A DNA stretch of 64,000 nucleotides from Rhodospirillales bacterium BBD 1991-14 (GCA_001657395.1 LYSY01000003.1:310001-374000); one strand, 5' to 3'. Shown: positions 34,480 to 42,323, counted from the stretch's first letter. The notes: generated by a model not told the origin, from the letters alone. Numbers and translations are program-made.

Positions 34480-35502
34480 TCACGCGAAGCCTTGCGCCTT
34501 CAGCACCTTCTTCAGGTACTTCAGGAAGAGGGTGATGAGCACGGCGGAGACGATAAAGATGACGATGGCATAGGCCGCCGCCTCGCCGATGGCGAACTCG
34601 CGGATACCCCGCTGGAAGGCGATGTAGGCCGGCAGTTCTGAGGACTGGGCCGGCCCGCCCGAGGTCATGATGAAGACCAGATCGACGAACTTGAAGGCAT
34701 CCATGAAGCGCACGATGAAGGCGATGGCGATGACCTCCTTCAGCATCGGCAGGGTGATGCGCCTGAGCGTGGTCCAGGCGCCGGCGCCGTCGACCCGCGC
34801 CGCCTCGTAGACCGCCGGCGGCAGGGAGACGCGCCCGGAATAGACGATCAACAGCGGCAGCGCCGTCCAGTTCCAGACATCGGCAATGATGATGGTCCAG
34901 AGCGAGAGCCCGGCGTTGAACCACTCGATATGCTGGTCGATCAGCCCCAGGTTCAGAAGCGCCTGGTTTATGGCACCGTTGGAGGGCGTCAGCAGGAACT
35001 TCCACAGCACGCCGACGATCGACGGCGGCAGCATCATCGGCAGCACCATGGCGATCAGCAGGACCACCCGCAGGAAGTTGCTCTTCACCAGCTCATAGAG
35101 GATGAGAGCCAGGATGCTGCCGAGGATCACCTGCAGACAGGCGCCGAAGGTGAGGTAGATGCCGAGGTGGACCACCGAATCGCCGAAACGGTCGGAATTC
35201 AGCACCGTGGCGAAATTCTCGAAGCCGATGTAGTTCCAGTTGCCCTGGAACAGCCGCATCATGTTGGTGTCGTGCAGCGCGTGGTAGAACATCCAGACCG
35301 TCGGATAGACGACGATGCAGAACAGCACCAGCACCGGCAGGCCGACCAGGGCGATGGGCACCCAGCGCGCAACGATCAGGTTGGCGCGCGGCTTGCGCGT
35401 CGTGAACCACTCCGGGTAGGTCGCGGGGTCGTTCCGGTCCAGCGGGCCCGCAGCCTCAGGCTGCGCGCCGGGAAGTTCCGCCGCCGCGGTGGTCTCCGCC
35501 AT
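34480..35502 (-). CDS. sugar ABC transporter permease (MalF/UgpA-like)
   Basis: A 340-residue inner-membrane permease. A ~45-residue hydrophilic N terminus precedes the first helix (WVPIALVGLPVLVLFCIVVYPT). The coupling motif is YEAARVDGAGAWTTLRRITLPMLKEV (about residue 230). It is the first gene of the minus-strand importer operon that runs through both ATPases, the binding protein, DhaK, DhaL, FGGY kinase and mutarotase. A possible operator lies about 95 bases upstream of its ATG. Confidence 0.93.
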   Translation of the reverse strand: MAETTAAAELPGAQPEAAGPLDRNDPATYPEWFTTRKPRANLIVARWVPIALVGLPVLVLFCIVVYPTVWMFYHALHDTNMMRLFQGNWNYIGFENFATVLNSDRFGDSVVHLGIYLTFGACLQVILGSILALILYELVKSNFLRVVLLIAMVLPMMLPPSIVGVLWKFLLTPSNGAINQALLNLGLIDQHIEWFNAGLSLWTIIIADVWNWTALPLLIVYSGRVSLPPAVYEAARVDGAGAWTTLRRITLPMLKEVIAIAFIVRFMDAFKFVDLVFIMTSGGPAQSSELPAYIAFQRGIREFAIGEAAAYAIVIFIVSAVLITLFLKYLKKVLKAQGFA

Positions 35503-35596
35503 CAGGCGCGCACCGGCGCTACAGAGGAGTCAAAACGTCTGAATACTGCAGGGTCTGTTCCGCGACTGGCCGCGCAATTCCCAGCGCAACTCTCGA

Positions 35597-35614
35597 CTGC
35601 ACAATCGATTGCAG
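35597..35614. promoter_or_regulatory. possible LacI-type operator before the sugar operon
   Basis: CTGCA-N8-TGCAG is an 18-bp interrupted palindrome with an ATCGAT core. It is situated between the first permease ATG (35502) and the upstream gene array. The symmetry and central CG resemble LacI/GalR operators, but no such regulator is encoded in the window. The rest of 35503-35808 shows no gene. Confidence 0.35.
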
Positions 35615-35808
35615 AATGGACCGATACGCCCCCCCACATGGCCGCGGCTGCAACAGCCTGCATGCCCTCTGTCCTCCCCGGTGCTTTCTTTTTGTTCGCG
35701 TTCCGTGCCTTGCGCGGCGCCTAGCGACACCGGGGATATCATTCTTCGTCCCTGCCGCCGAAGTCAAGGGACCAAGGCCGATCACGGTCTGCGCCGGGAA
35801 CGGGCGGG

Positions 35809-35847
35809 GCGCCGGCGCCCCCCGCTTTTCGAAGGAAGCGCCGGCGC
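35809..35847 (-). terminator. hairpin after array gene 1
   Basis: GCGCCGGCGC (35809-35818) pairs with its identical self-complementary copy at 35838-35847, 10 bp with a 19-nt loop, about 40 bases after the gene 1 stop on the minus strand. There is no T-run, so its role as a terminator or message-end stabiliser is not certain. A near-identical copy follows gene 2. Confidence 0.55.
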
Positions 35848-35887
35848 GGCGGGCCCGGTGCGGTGGCCCGCGACAAGGATCCGGACG

Positions 35888-36793
35888 TCAGTTGAAGCTG
35901 GGCTTGGGCGCCATGTTGATGCCGCCGGGCCCGCCCTTCATGCAGGATACCTTCATCGGCACCCACTTGGACTTGACCTGATACTTGCCGGTTACGGCTA
36001 CCATGTACTTGCGGTCCACCGAGCTGTTGAAGGTGTAGTACTTGTTGAAGTAGCCGATGCCGTTGTTCTGGATCGTGGCGGTGACCTGCTGTGTGTTGCC
36101 GTCGTCGCGGTAGAGCCAGAAACTGATCTTCTGCTGGTCGTTCTTGTTGGTCTTGAGCTGCGCTTGCAGATGCGCCTTCACCCTGCAGGCGCCCGGGAGC
36201 CGTTCGTAGCTGACCGTCAGGTCGATGCCCTTGATCTCCAGCGGCTCCGGCAGGCAGACGATTTGGACCGGAACGGAGGCATAGACGGTTCCCTTGTCGT
36301 CAGAGTCTGGATTGATCAGGGAAATCGACCGCACCCAGAGCTTGTACTTGAGGCCGGGCTTGATGGTCTTCTTGACCAGGGCGTCCGGATCACCCTCCCG
36401 CTTGCAGATATCGCGCCCGAGCTTTTCAAAGGCCAGGAGTTCGGCGCCCTCGACCTTGTAGACGACTGTCTGATCGAACTTCTTCAGCGAAACGTTGCCG
36501 CTCCCGAAGGCTCTGTCTTTTGTACCGACATTCTCGATCATCCAAAACCTGATCCGGGATGCACCCTTTTTCTTCGCTTTGGCGCGGAACTTGACGGTAC
36601 CTCCGGACTGCCCTCCCTTCGCCAGCTTGTACTGGCCGTTCTGGGGAACAAACACCAGGGACGGCAGCTTGTTTGCCGGGCTCGCGACAGCCGAAAGCGA
36701 CATATCCTTGATGTAATCGCCGGCTTCGGCCGGGCTGCCAAGCGCCGCCGTGGCCGCCAGGGCGAGCAGCGTCGATTTCAAGATCTTGAACAT
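35888..36793 (-). CDS. secreted four-cysteine protein, array paralogue 1
   Basis: I do not recognise the family. It encodes 301 residues with a signal peptide (MFKILKSTLLALAATAALGS, cleavage near AEA). The mature protein is lysine-rich, with no helices evident and many strand-like segments. Four cysteines are shared with the three neighbouring paralogues, in GRDICKREG, VQIVCLPEPL, PGACRVKA and PMKVSCMKG. Shared motifs include TNKN...FWLYRDDGNTQ, YTFNSSVDRKYMVAV and WVPMKV, and the ending is APKPSFN. It is most like paralogue 2. GGGAG lies six bases before ATG 36793. It is the last gene of the array, next to the sugar operon promoter. Confidence 0.8.
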   Translation of the reverse strand: MFKILKSTLLALAATAALGSPAEAGDYIKDMSLSAVASPANKLPSLVFVPQNGQYKLAKGGQSGGTVKFRAKAKKKGASRIRFWMIENVGTKDRAFGSGNVSLKKFDQTVVYKVEGAELLAFEKLGRDICKREGDPDALVKKTIKPGLKYKLWVRSISLINPDSDDKGTVYASVPVQIVCLPEPLEIKGIDLTVSYERLPGACRVKAHLQAQLKTNKNDQQKISFWLYRDDGNTQQVTATIQNNGIGYFNKYYTFNSSVDRKYMVAVTGKYQVKSKWVPMKVSCMKGGPGGINMAPKPSFN

Positions 36794-36816
36794 GGGGCGC
36801 TCCCAGAGCGTGGCCT

Positions 36817-36832
36817 GCCCCGGCGGTGTAAG
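36817..36832 (-). promoter_or_regulatory. conserved leader motif, copy 1
   Basis: On the minus strand this reads CTTACACCGCCGGGGC, 23 bases before the gene 1 ATG and just upstream of its GGGAG ribosome site. The same motif, consensus CYTTYCACCGCCRRGGC, precedes all four array genes at 22-24 bases, suggesting a shared leader-RNA or protein-binding site. Confidence 0.55.
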
Positions 36833-36840
36833 ACACGCAT

Positions 36841-36900
36841 TGAAACCTGCCCCGAAGGGCTCTCTTGCGCATGGGTCGAAGCGGGCGGCCCTGCGGTTCA
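36841..36900. repeat. duplicated upstream segment, copy 1
   Basis: About 60 bases upstream of paralogue 1, including CCTGCCCCGAAGGGC and CTTGCGCATGGGTCGAAGCGG, recur almost unchanged upstream of paralogue 2 (38014-38071). This indicates a recent tandem duplication that carried the promoter region along with the gene. Confidence 0.8.
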
Positions 36901-36950
36901 AAAACGTGAACAGACCGCTGCTACCGACATGCAGGGTTGTGCAAGGCGAG

Positions 36951-36983
36951 GCCGGCGCCCCACATTTCAGCGGGAGCGCCGGC
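36951..36983 (-). terminator. hairpin after array gene 2
   Basis: GCCGGCGC (36951-36958) pairs with GCGCCGGC (36976-36983). The flanking sequence is nearly the same as after gene 1, consistent with tandem duplication of gene plus trailer. No T-run follows. Confidence 0.5.
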
Positions 36984-37025
36984 GCGGCAGGCCTGGTGCG
37001 AGGGCCCGCGACAGGGACCCGGACG

Positions 37026-37964
37026 TCAGTCGAAGCTGGGCTTGGGCGCCATGTTGATGCCGCCGGGCCCGCTCTTCATGCAGGACACCTTCATCGGCAC
37101 CCACTTGGACTGGATCGGAAAATCGCCCGGCACGCCGACCATATACTTGCGATCCACCGAGCTATTGAAGGTATAGCTCTTGTTGAAGGCGACCCGGCCG
37201 TTGCTGTCGGTATTGCGGGACGTAACCTTCTGGGTGTTGCCGTCGTCGCGGTAGAGCCAGAAGTCGAACTTCTTCCCGGCCTTCTTGTTGGTATGGAACA
37301 GCGCGGTCAACTGCGCCCTTGTCCGGCATTCACCGGGCAGCTTCTCGTACCGGACCTTCAGGTCGATCTTCTTCACTTTCAGCGGTTCGGGCAGACAGAC
37401 AATCCGGATCGGTATACTCGCGTCGCGGTACTCCGTTTTGCGATTCGAGAAAAGCGACCCCTCATCGACCGGAACCCGGGTGGCAACGATCCCACGGAAG
37501 TGCAGCTGAAGCGAAGCGTTGCCGGTTATCACTTTTTCGTCCGGCTTTCCTTTCTGCTTGCAGAGCGCGCGGCCGGCTTCTTCGAACTCCTTAAGGGTTC
37601 GCCAGCCGATCTTGTACTGATAGGTCTTGTCAAGCGCCTTCAGGTGAGGCTTGTCGTGCTTGACAAATACAATCCTTGTCGAAGGATCTCTCAGATCGCG
37701 GTAACGCCAAAAGATGTCCCAAAACTCAATTCGTGCCGCCCCCCTCTTCTTTGCTTTGAGCCGAAAGGTAAGCGTGTAAGGCCCTGCATCGAGCGTCTCG
37801 TAGTCGTTCCCGTTGCGGAGAAAGACCAAAGCAGGGGGGTCACCCACGCCCCCAGTCACAGCCGTAAATGAGAAGTCTTTTATGGAGAGCTTCGCCTGGG
37901 CCGGGCCGGCGAGCGCCGCCGTGGCCGCCAGGGCGAGCAACGTCGATTTCAGAACCTTGGACAT
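37026..37964 (-). CDS. secreted four-cysteine protein, array paralogue 2
   Basis: A 312-residue paralogue of gene 1 with an almost identical signal peptide (MSKVLKSTLLALAATAALAG...AQA). The conserved cysteines lie in GRALCKQKG, IRIVCLPEPL, PGECRTRA and PMKVSCMKS. The N-terminal half has DPPALVFLRNGNDYETL and FRLKAKKRGAARIEFW, and the C-terminal half keeps FWLYRDDGNTQKVT, YTFNSSVDRKYMVGV and SKWVPMKV. The last ~90 residues match gene 1 closely, whereas the middle differs, so divergence is uneven. GGGAG precedes ATG 37964 by seven bases. No enzyme motif is visible; a structural, adhesive or ligand-binding exported role is possible. Confidence 0.8.
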   Translation of the reverse strand: MSKVLKSTLLALAATAALAGPAQAKLSIKDFSFTAVTGGVGDPPALVFLRNGNDYETLDAGPYTLTFRLKAKKRGAARIEFWDIFWRYRDLRDPSTRIVFVKHDKPHLKALDKTYQYKIGWRTLKEFEEAGRALCKQKGKPDEKVITGNASLQLHFRGIVATRVPVDEGSLFSNRKTEYRDASIPIRIVCLPEPLKVKKIDLKVRYEKLPGECRTRAQLTALFHTNKKAGKKFDFWLYRDDGNTQKVTSRNTDSNGRVAFNKSYTFNSSVDRKYMVGVPGDFPIQSKWVPMKVSCMKSGPGGINMAPKPSFD

Positions 37965-37988
37965 GAGATGACTCCCAGTGCTTGGCTC

Positions 37989-38005
37989 GCCCCGGCGGTG
38001 GAAGG
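37989..38005 (-). promoter_or_regulatory. conserved leader motif, copy 2
   Basis: Minus strand CCTTCCACCGCCGGGGC, 24 bases before the paralogue 2 ATG; second copy of the shared element described at 36817-36832. Confidence 0.55.
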
Positions 38006-38013
38006 CATCCATT

Positions 38014-38071
38014 AAAACCTGCCCCGAAGGGCACTCTTGCGCATGGGTCGAAGCGGGCGCCGCTGCGGTTC
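38014..38071. repeat. duplicated upstream segment, copy 2
   Basis: Near-identical to 36841-36900 (shared CCTGCCCCGAAGGGC and GCATGGGTCGAAGCGGGC). It lies upstream of paralogue 2 and marks the duplication boundary. Confidence 0.8.
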
Positions 38072-38117
38072 AATGCGGGAGAAAGAGGTCTGAACTTCCC
38101 TAAAAAGCTGTAGAGCC

Positions 38118-38154
38118 GCCCACCGGCGCCCGGGGTTCCCGAGCGCCGGTGGGC
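38118..38154 (-). terminator. intrinsic-like terminator after array gene 3
   Basis: A 12-bp perfect stem GCCCACCGGCGC (38118-38129) with GCGCCGGTGGGC (38143-38154), 13-nt loop. On the minus strand it is followed after about ten bases by a TTTTT run (plus strand AAAAA at 38102-38106). Confidence 0.65.
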
Positions 38155-38170
38155 TGGCATGCCATGACCG

Positions 38171-39079
38171 TCAGTAGTTGCTGTTGGGCTTCGGCGCGGT
38201 CTGGAAGCCGCCGGCGTTGCCGTTGCAGTGCACCTTCATCGGCACCCAGCCGCTCGAGGCGCCGGACGGGATCGTGGCGACCAGATACTTGCGGTTGGTC
38301 GGCTTCTTGAAGGTGTAGTGTTTCGTGAAGGTCACGGTCTTGGATGCGCCGGCGGTTCTGGTGACCGTCTGGAACTCGCCGTCCCCTCGGTAAAGGTTGA
38401 ACTTGAAGGTGCCGGGCCTGTTGGTCTTGAATTTCGCCGTAAGCGTCGCCTTCACCGGACAGCTGAAGGGCGAGCCGTCGAACTTCACCGTCAGGTCGGC
38501 GTCGATCACCTTCAAAGGCTCCGGCTTGCAAACGATCTGCATCGGCACGGAGGCTTTAGCATACTTGCCTGACGATACAATGCCCCCGGTGAGTTGCTTC
38601 TTCCTTGCTATCACGTAGAGGCGATAGTCCAACCCGGGCTTGATAGTTTTCTTGACCTCCCGCTGTGCGTCTCCTTCTTCGTCACAGATCTTACGGCCGT
38701 GTTCAATGTAGGTCTGCAGTTCGGCGGGGCGCACTTTATGCATTATGGTCTTGTTGAGCGTCTTTGTGGAAAAGTTGCTGACTTTGGTGATAGTCTTATT
38801 GTGGGCGAAGCTAAAGATCTCGAAATAGGTAAGTCGGTAAGCTCCCTTTCGTTCGGCGTTCAGGCGGAACTTGATAGTGCTTTCGGGCCCGCCTTTTCCC
38901 AGGACGTACTTGCCGTTCTTCTCTTGAAAGACCAGGGTTGGCAGATCGCCCACCGGTGTGGCCGAGAAGGAAATGTTCTTGAACGCCGAGCTCGCATGCG
39001 CCGCACTGCTCAGCATGCCGGTCACCAGAGGAGCCGCCGCGGTCAGAGCCAGAAGAGTCGTTTTCAATAACTTTGACAC
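38171..39079 (-). CDS. secreted four-cysteine protein, array paralogue 3
   Basis: A 302-residue paralogue starting at GTG 39079 (GGGAG about eight bases upstream). The signal peptide MSKLLKTTLLALTAAAPLVTG ends near AHA. Conserved cysteines lie in GRKICDEEG, MQIVCKPEPL, SPFSCPVKA and PMKVHCNGN. It shares with paralogue 4 the segment VKFDGSPFxCPVKATL, PGTFKF and TKHYTFxKxTxRKYLxA, so 3 and 4 form one pair and 1 and 2 another. The function is unknown. Confidence 0.8.
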   Translation of the reverse strand: MSKLLKTTLLALTAAAPLVTGMLSSAAHASSAFKNISFSATPVGDLPTLVFQEKNGKYVLGKGGPESTIKFRLNAERKGAYRLTYFEIFSFAHNKTITKVSNFSTKTLNKTIMHKVRPAELQTYIEHGRKICDEEGDAQREVKKTIKPGLDYRLYVIARKKQLTGGIVSSGKYAKASVPMQIVCKPEPLKVIDADLTVKFDGSPFSCPVKATLTAKFKTNRPGTFKFNLYRGDGEFQTVTRTAGASKTVTFTKHYTFKKPTNRKYLVATIPSGASSGWVPMKVHCNGNAGGFQTAPKPNSNY

Positions 39080-39103
39080 GAAAGAATCTCCCTAATTGAA
39101 TCT

Positions 39104-39120
39104 GCCTCGGCGGTGGAAAG
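39104..39120 (-). promoter_or_regulatory. conserved leader motif, copy 3
   Basis: Minus strand CTTTCCACCGCCGAGGC, 24 bases before the paralogue 3 GTG; third copy of the shared element. Sequence around it otherwise differs from copies 1 and 2, so its retention looks selected. Confidence 0.55.
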
Positions 39121-39227
39121 GCAGGGATTGAAGTGCGCCTCTAACGAGGCGGTGACTACTCTGTCGAAAAGGTTGAGGTTGAGGTTGGGGTTCAGATCCC
39201 GGAAAACTGCCGGTCTGAAGCAGGGCC

Positions 39228-39263
39228 GAGACGGAGCGGCGCGCCGGAGCGCCGCCCCGTCTC
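39228..39263 (-). terminator. hairpin after array gene 4
   Basis: GAGACGG (39228-39234) with CCGTCTC (39257-39263), then a one-base mismatch and GCGGCGC with GCGCCGC, giving a 14-bp stem with a 6-nt loop. It is placed 29 bases after the paralogue 4 stop. No strong T-run. Confidence 0.55.
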
Positions 39264-39291
39264 ACAAGACAGCCCCGACATCAACAGGGCG

Positions 39292-40191
39292 TCAGTAGTT
39301 GGTGGTGTGGGGCTTGGTCGGGGCCTGGAAGCCGTCGATCTTCTTGTTGCAGCCCACCTTCATCGGGACCCACTGGGTGGCAACAGGGTGGCCGATCACC
39401 GCGATCAGATACTTGCGGTCGGTCGATTTGTTGAAGGTGTAGTGCTTGGTGTAGCTGACCTTCCCGGCATTGCCGATGGTCCGGGTGACGTCCTGAGTTG
39501 TGCCGTCGCCGCGGAAGATCCGGAACTTGAAGGTCCCCGGCTTGTTGGCCTTGAACTCGGCCTTCAGGGTGGCCTTCACCGGGCACTTGAAAGGAGAGCC
39601 GTCGAACTTCACCGACAGCTTCACGTCGTTCACGGCGAAGGGCTCGGGCATACAGACGACCTTGATCGACACGCTATCCCAGTTGTTCCAGACATCGATC
39701 CTGTTCTTGTTCTCGGCTCGGATAAAGCCGGTGAACTCGAAGCGTACATCCTTGCTGATCTTGATGGCTTTTTCGTCCGGCTTGCCGTGCTGCTCACAGA
39801 TCTTGCGGCCCTTCGCCTCGAAGTGCTTCAGCTTGTTCCAGCCGATGTTCAAGGTGACCGTCTTATTGAGCTTCTTCAGCGAACTGCTGGCGAAGCCATT
39901 GCTGGCGATCATGCCACCGCCAGCGGTCGTCTCCATGATTTCCCATTTGGTGATCCGGGCATTCCACTTCTTCTCCGCCTTGAGGTGCAGCTTGACCTCG
40001 TAGTTCCCCGACTTCTGCACCTCGTACTTGCCGTTCTTGGGCACGAAGACCAGCGCCGGGGGGTTGTTCAAATAACTGTCGGAAGCGCCGAAAGAGGCAT
40101 GCTTGATGAGCTTGATATCAGCGGACGCCGGGGTGCTGAGGACTGCGGTCGCTGCCAAGGCCAGCAGGCTGGCCCGAAAGAACGTGGGCAC
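39292..40191 (-). CDS. secreted four-cysteine protein, array paralogue 4
   Basis: A 299-residue paralogue starting at GTG 40191 (GGAG six bases upstream). Signal peptide MPTFFRASLLALAATAVLST, cleavage near ASA. Conserved cysteines lie in GRKICEQHG, IKVVCMPEPF, SPFKCPVKA and PMKVGCNKK. The region WNKLKHFEAKGRKIC and the GKPDEKAIKI stretch resemble paralogue 2, while the C-terminal half resembles paralogue 3. It is the first gene of the array in transcription order. Each gene seems to have its own leader and trailing hairpin, so they may be separately expressed. Confidence 0.8.
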   Translation of the reverse strand: MPTFFRASLLALAATAVLSTPASADIKLIKHASFGASDSYLNNPPALVFVPKNGKYEVQKSGNYEVKLHLKAEKKWNARITKWEIMETTAGGGMIASNGFASSSLKKLNKTVTLNIGWNKLKHFEAKGRKICEQHGKPDEKAIKISKDVRFEFTGFIRAENKNRIDVWNNWDSVSIKVVCMPEPFAVNDVKLSVKFDGSPFKCPVKATLKAEFKANKPGTFKFRIFRGDGTTQDVTRTIGNAGKVSYTKHYTFNKSTDRKYLIAVIGHPVATQWVPMKVGCNKKIDGFQAPTKPHTTNY

Positions 40192-40213
40192 AGGACTCTC
40201 CTAGTGTTTTTAG

Positions 40214-40230
40214 GCCTTGGCGGTGAAAGG
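40214..40230 (-). promoter_or_regulatory. conserved leader motif, copy 4
   Basis: Minus strand CCTTTCACCGCCAAGGC, 22 bases before the paralogue 4 GTG. The remainder of 40231-40509 is the divergent promoter region towards mtnK, with no other feature that I can support. Confidence 0.55.
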
Positions 40231-40509
40231 CGTGTTATGCGGCTTGCCCCCTAAGGGGCCGATGCAGCATTGGTCGGCTGCCCATACAATATGGTTCAGG
40301 CTGATCGCGCGTACGGTGAGTTTTCCCACAAGGATTAACACTTCCTGGTTTTGCGTCGGCGGCCGGTTCCAGACCCGGTCAGGCGGCTAAGCCATTGACG
40401 GTGCAGAGCTTTGCGGGTCCGTCTGGCGTCTGCGCCGCCCGCTGCTATCCTGCGGAGCGGCCCAGGCCTGGCGAAAAAGATCGAAGCACGCAGCGAGGGA
40501 GGCAAGTAC

Positions 40510-41823
40510 ATGGTGGACGGGGGATCGACGGGCGGGGCATCGGCGGGCGGGGGATTGCCGGTGCCGGAGGGCTACGAACCGAAGAGCGAGGCCAGCCTGG
40601 CGGCCTATCTGGCGGAAGTGCCCGCGGTCGCGGCGTGCCTCGGCGGCGGGGCCGATAGCTGGACGGTGCGGGAGGTCGGCGACGGCAACCTGAACCTGGT
40701 CTTCATCGTCGAGGGTCCCGCCGGCGGCGTCGCGGTGAAGCAGGCTTTGCCCTACGTGCGCCTTGTCGGCGAGTCCTGGCCGCTGCCGCTCAGCCGCGCC
40801 CACTTCGAGCAGATGGCCCTTACCACCGAAGCAAAGCACGCGCCCGGCCTGGTGCCCGACATCCTGCACTATGACGAGACCCTGGCGCTCATCGTCATGG
40901 AACTGCTGCAACCCCACATCATCATGCGTCAGGGCATGATCAAGGCGGTGCGCTATCCGGGCTTCGTCGAGGCCATCACCACCTTCATGGCGGGGACGCT
41001 CTTCGGCACCTCCGACCTCGCGCTCACGGCGGACGAGAAGAAGGCCGCCATGGCCGCGTTCTGCGGCAACGCCGCGCTCTGCAAGATCACCGAGGACCTG
41101 ATCTTCACCGAGCCCTACAGGATCGCCGAGAACAACCGCTGGACCACGCCGCAGCTCGACGGCATCGCCCGGGAGTTCCGCGAGGACGCGGCGCTGAAGG
41201 TCGCGGTCTCGCGCCTGAAACTGAAATTCCTCTCGGAAGCCCAGGCGCTGATTCATGGTGACCTGCACACCGGCTCGGTCATGGTGACGGAAGACGACAC
41301 CCGGGTGATCGACCCGGAGTTCGCCTTCTACGGCCCCATGGGCTTCGACATCGGCGCCGTCATCGCCAACCTCTTGATCAACTACTTCAGCCAGGACGGC
41401 CACGCGACGCCGGAGGACCCGCGCGAAAGTTACCAGGACTGGGTGCTGGAAGTGACCGAGGGCGTCTGGACCGGCTTCCGCGCCAAGTTCCTGGCGCTCT
41501 GGCGGAACGGAGTGGCGGGGGATGCCTATCCCGCGGCCCTCTTCGCCGATGCCGCCGGCGCCGAGGCGCTGAAGGCCGAGCAGGAGGCCTACATGGACAG
41601 CCTCTTCATCGACAGCGTCGGTTTCGCCGCCGCCAAGATGATCCGGCGCATCCTCGGCCTCGCCCACAACATCGACCTGGAATGGGTCGAAGACCCGGAC
41701 CGCCGCGCGGCCTGCGAGACCCGCTGCCTGCGCCTCGCCCGCGACATGATGGTGAACCGCGCGAGTTACCCGACGATTGAGGCGGTGACGGCAGCGGCGC
41801 GGAAGATGCGGGAGACCCTTTGA
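40510..41823 (+). CDS. mtnK: S-methyl-5-thioribose kinase
   Basis: A 437-residue kinase of the choline/aminoglycoside-kinase fold. MtnK landmarks are VREVGDGNLNLVFIVEG (nucleotide loop, about residues 55-71), AVKQALPYVR, the catalytic loop ALIHGDLHTGSVMV (about 251-264) and the metal motif VIDPEFAFYGPMGFDIG. It phosphorylates methylthioribose, the product of MtnN, to the 1-phosphate. ATG 40510 is preceded by GGAGG seven bases upstream. The partner isomerase MtnA is encoded 11 kb away and the nucleosidase 38 kb away. Confidence 0.93.
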   Translation: MVDGGSTGGASAGGGLPVPEGYEPKSEASLAAYLAEVPAVAACLGGGADSWTVREVGDGNLNLVFIVEGPAGGVAVKQALPYVRLVGESWPLPLSRAHFEQMALTTEAKHAPGLVPDILHYDETLALIVMELLQPHIIMRQGMIKAVRYPGFVEAITTFMAGTLFGTSDLALTADEKKAAMAAFCGNAALCKITEDLIFTEPYRIAENNRWTTPQLDGIAREFREDAALKVAVSRLKLKFLSEAQALIHGDLHTGSVMVTEDDTRVIDPEFAFYGPMGFDIGAVIANLLINYFSQDGHATPEDPRESYQDWVLEVTEGVWTGFRAKFLALWRNGVAGDAYPAALFADAAGAEALKAEQEAYMDSLFIDSVGFAAAKMIRRILGLAHNIDLEWVEDPDRRAACETRCLRLARDMMVNRASYPTIEAVTAAARKMRETL

Positions 41824-41898
41824 TGAGCGCCTTTCGGACCAACTCGATCAGGCAAGTATGAATACGGCTAGAGCTAAGGCGAGGAATTGATCACAGGT

Positions 41899-42270
41899 AT
41901 GTCTGACAAGACGATCGAGAGCATCTTGGAGATATGCCACGACACAGGGCTCTTTCTCCAAGAAAGGCCCCTGGACGTTAATGATACGAACGTCTTCGAA
42001 GATACGCCCTTGCATCTGGTTTGTCGGTGGGGTGACGCAGACGCGGTAAATGCGCTACTGGCTGCGGGCGCCAAGGTCAATACAACAGGCGATAGGGGGC
42101 AGACGGCACTGTTTTGTGCAGAGACACCAGAGGTGGCCGACCTGTTGCTCGCTGCAGGGGCGGATCCCACAATCATCGACGAGTTTGGCGAAACTGCGGA
42201 GACCTTCCTTAGGAAAGCTGGACTGGCACTGATCGCTGCCCATATCGCTTCGCGCGTTAAGCCCTCTTAG
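41899..42270 (+). CDS. ankyrin-repeat protein
   Basis: A ~123-residue protein with two clear ankyrin repeats, EDTPLHLVCRWGDADAVNALLAAGAKVNTTG and RGQTALFCAETPEVADLLLAAGADPTIIDE, plus a partial third (FGETAETFLRKAGL). Such repeats bind other proteins; the partner is unknown. The start is either ATG 41899 or TTG 41887 (GAGGAA lies between the options). Base composition is visibly less GC-rich than the flanking genes, which may indicate horizontal acquisition. It is monocistronic, between mtnK and the convergent oxidoreductase gene. Confidence 0.8.
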   Translation: MSDKTIESILEICHDTGLFLQERPLDVNDTNVFEDTPLHLVCRWGDADAVNALLAAGAKVNTTGDRGQTALFCAETPEVADLLLAAGADPTIIDEFGETAETFLRKAGLALIAAHIASRVKPS

Positions 42271-42323
42271 GCTCGTGGGCTCGGGCTGCGCGCATTGTCG
42301 TTTCAAACGAAAACGCACCTCTT

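Noticed and set aside
26489-35502. The importer as the rhizobial glpSTPQV glycerol transporter
   Set aside because: The two-ATPase layout is similar, but the ATPases are MalK-like with FESYALYP/FETYALYP and the binding protein does not resemble GlpV.
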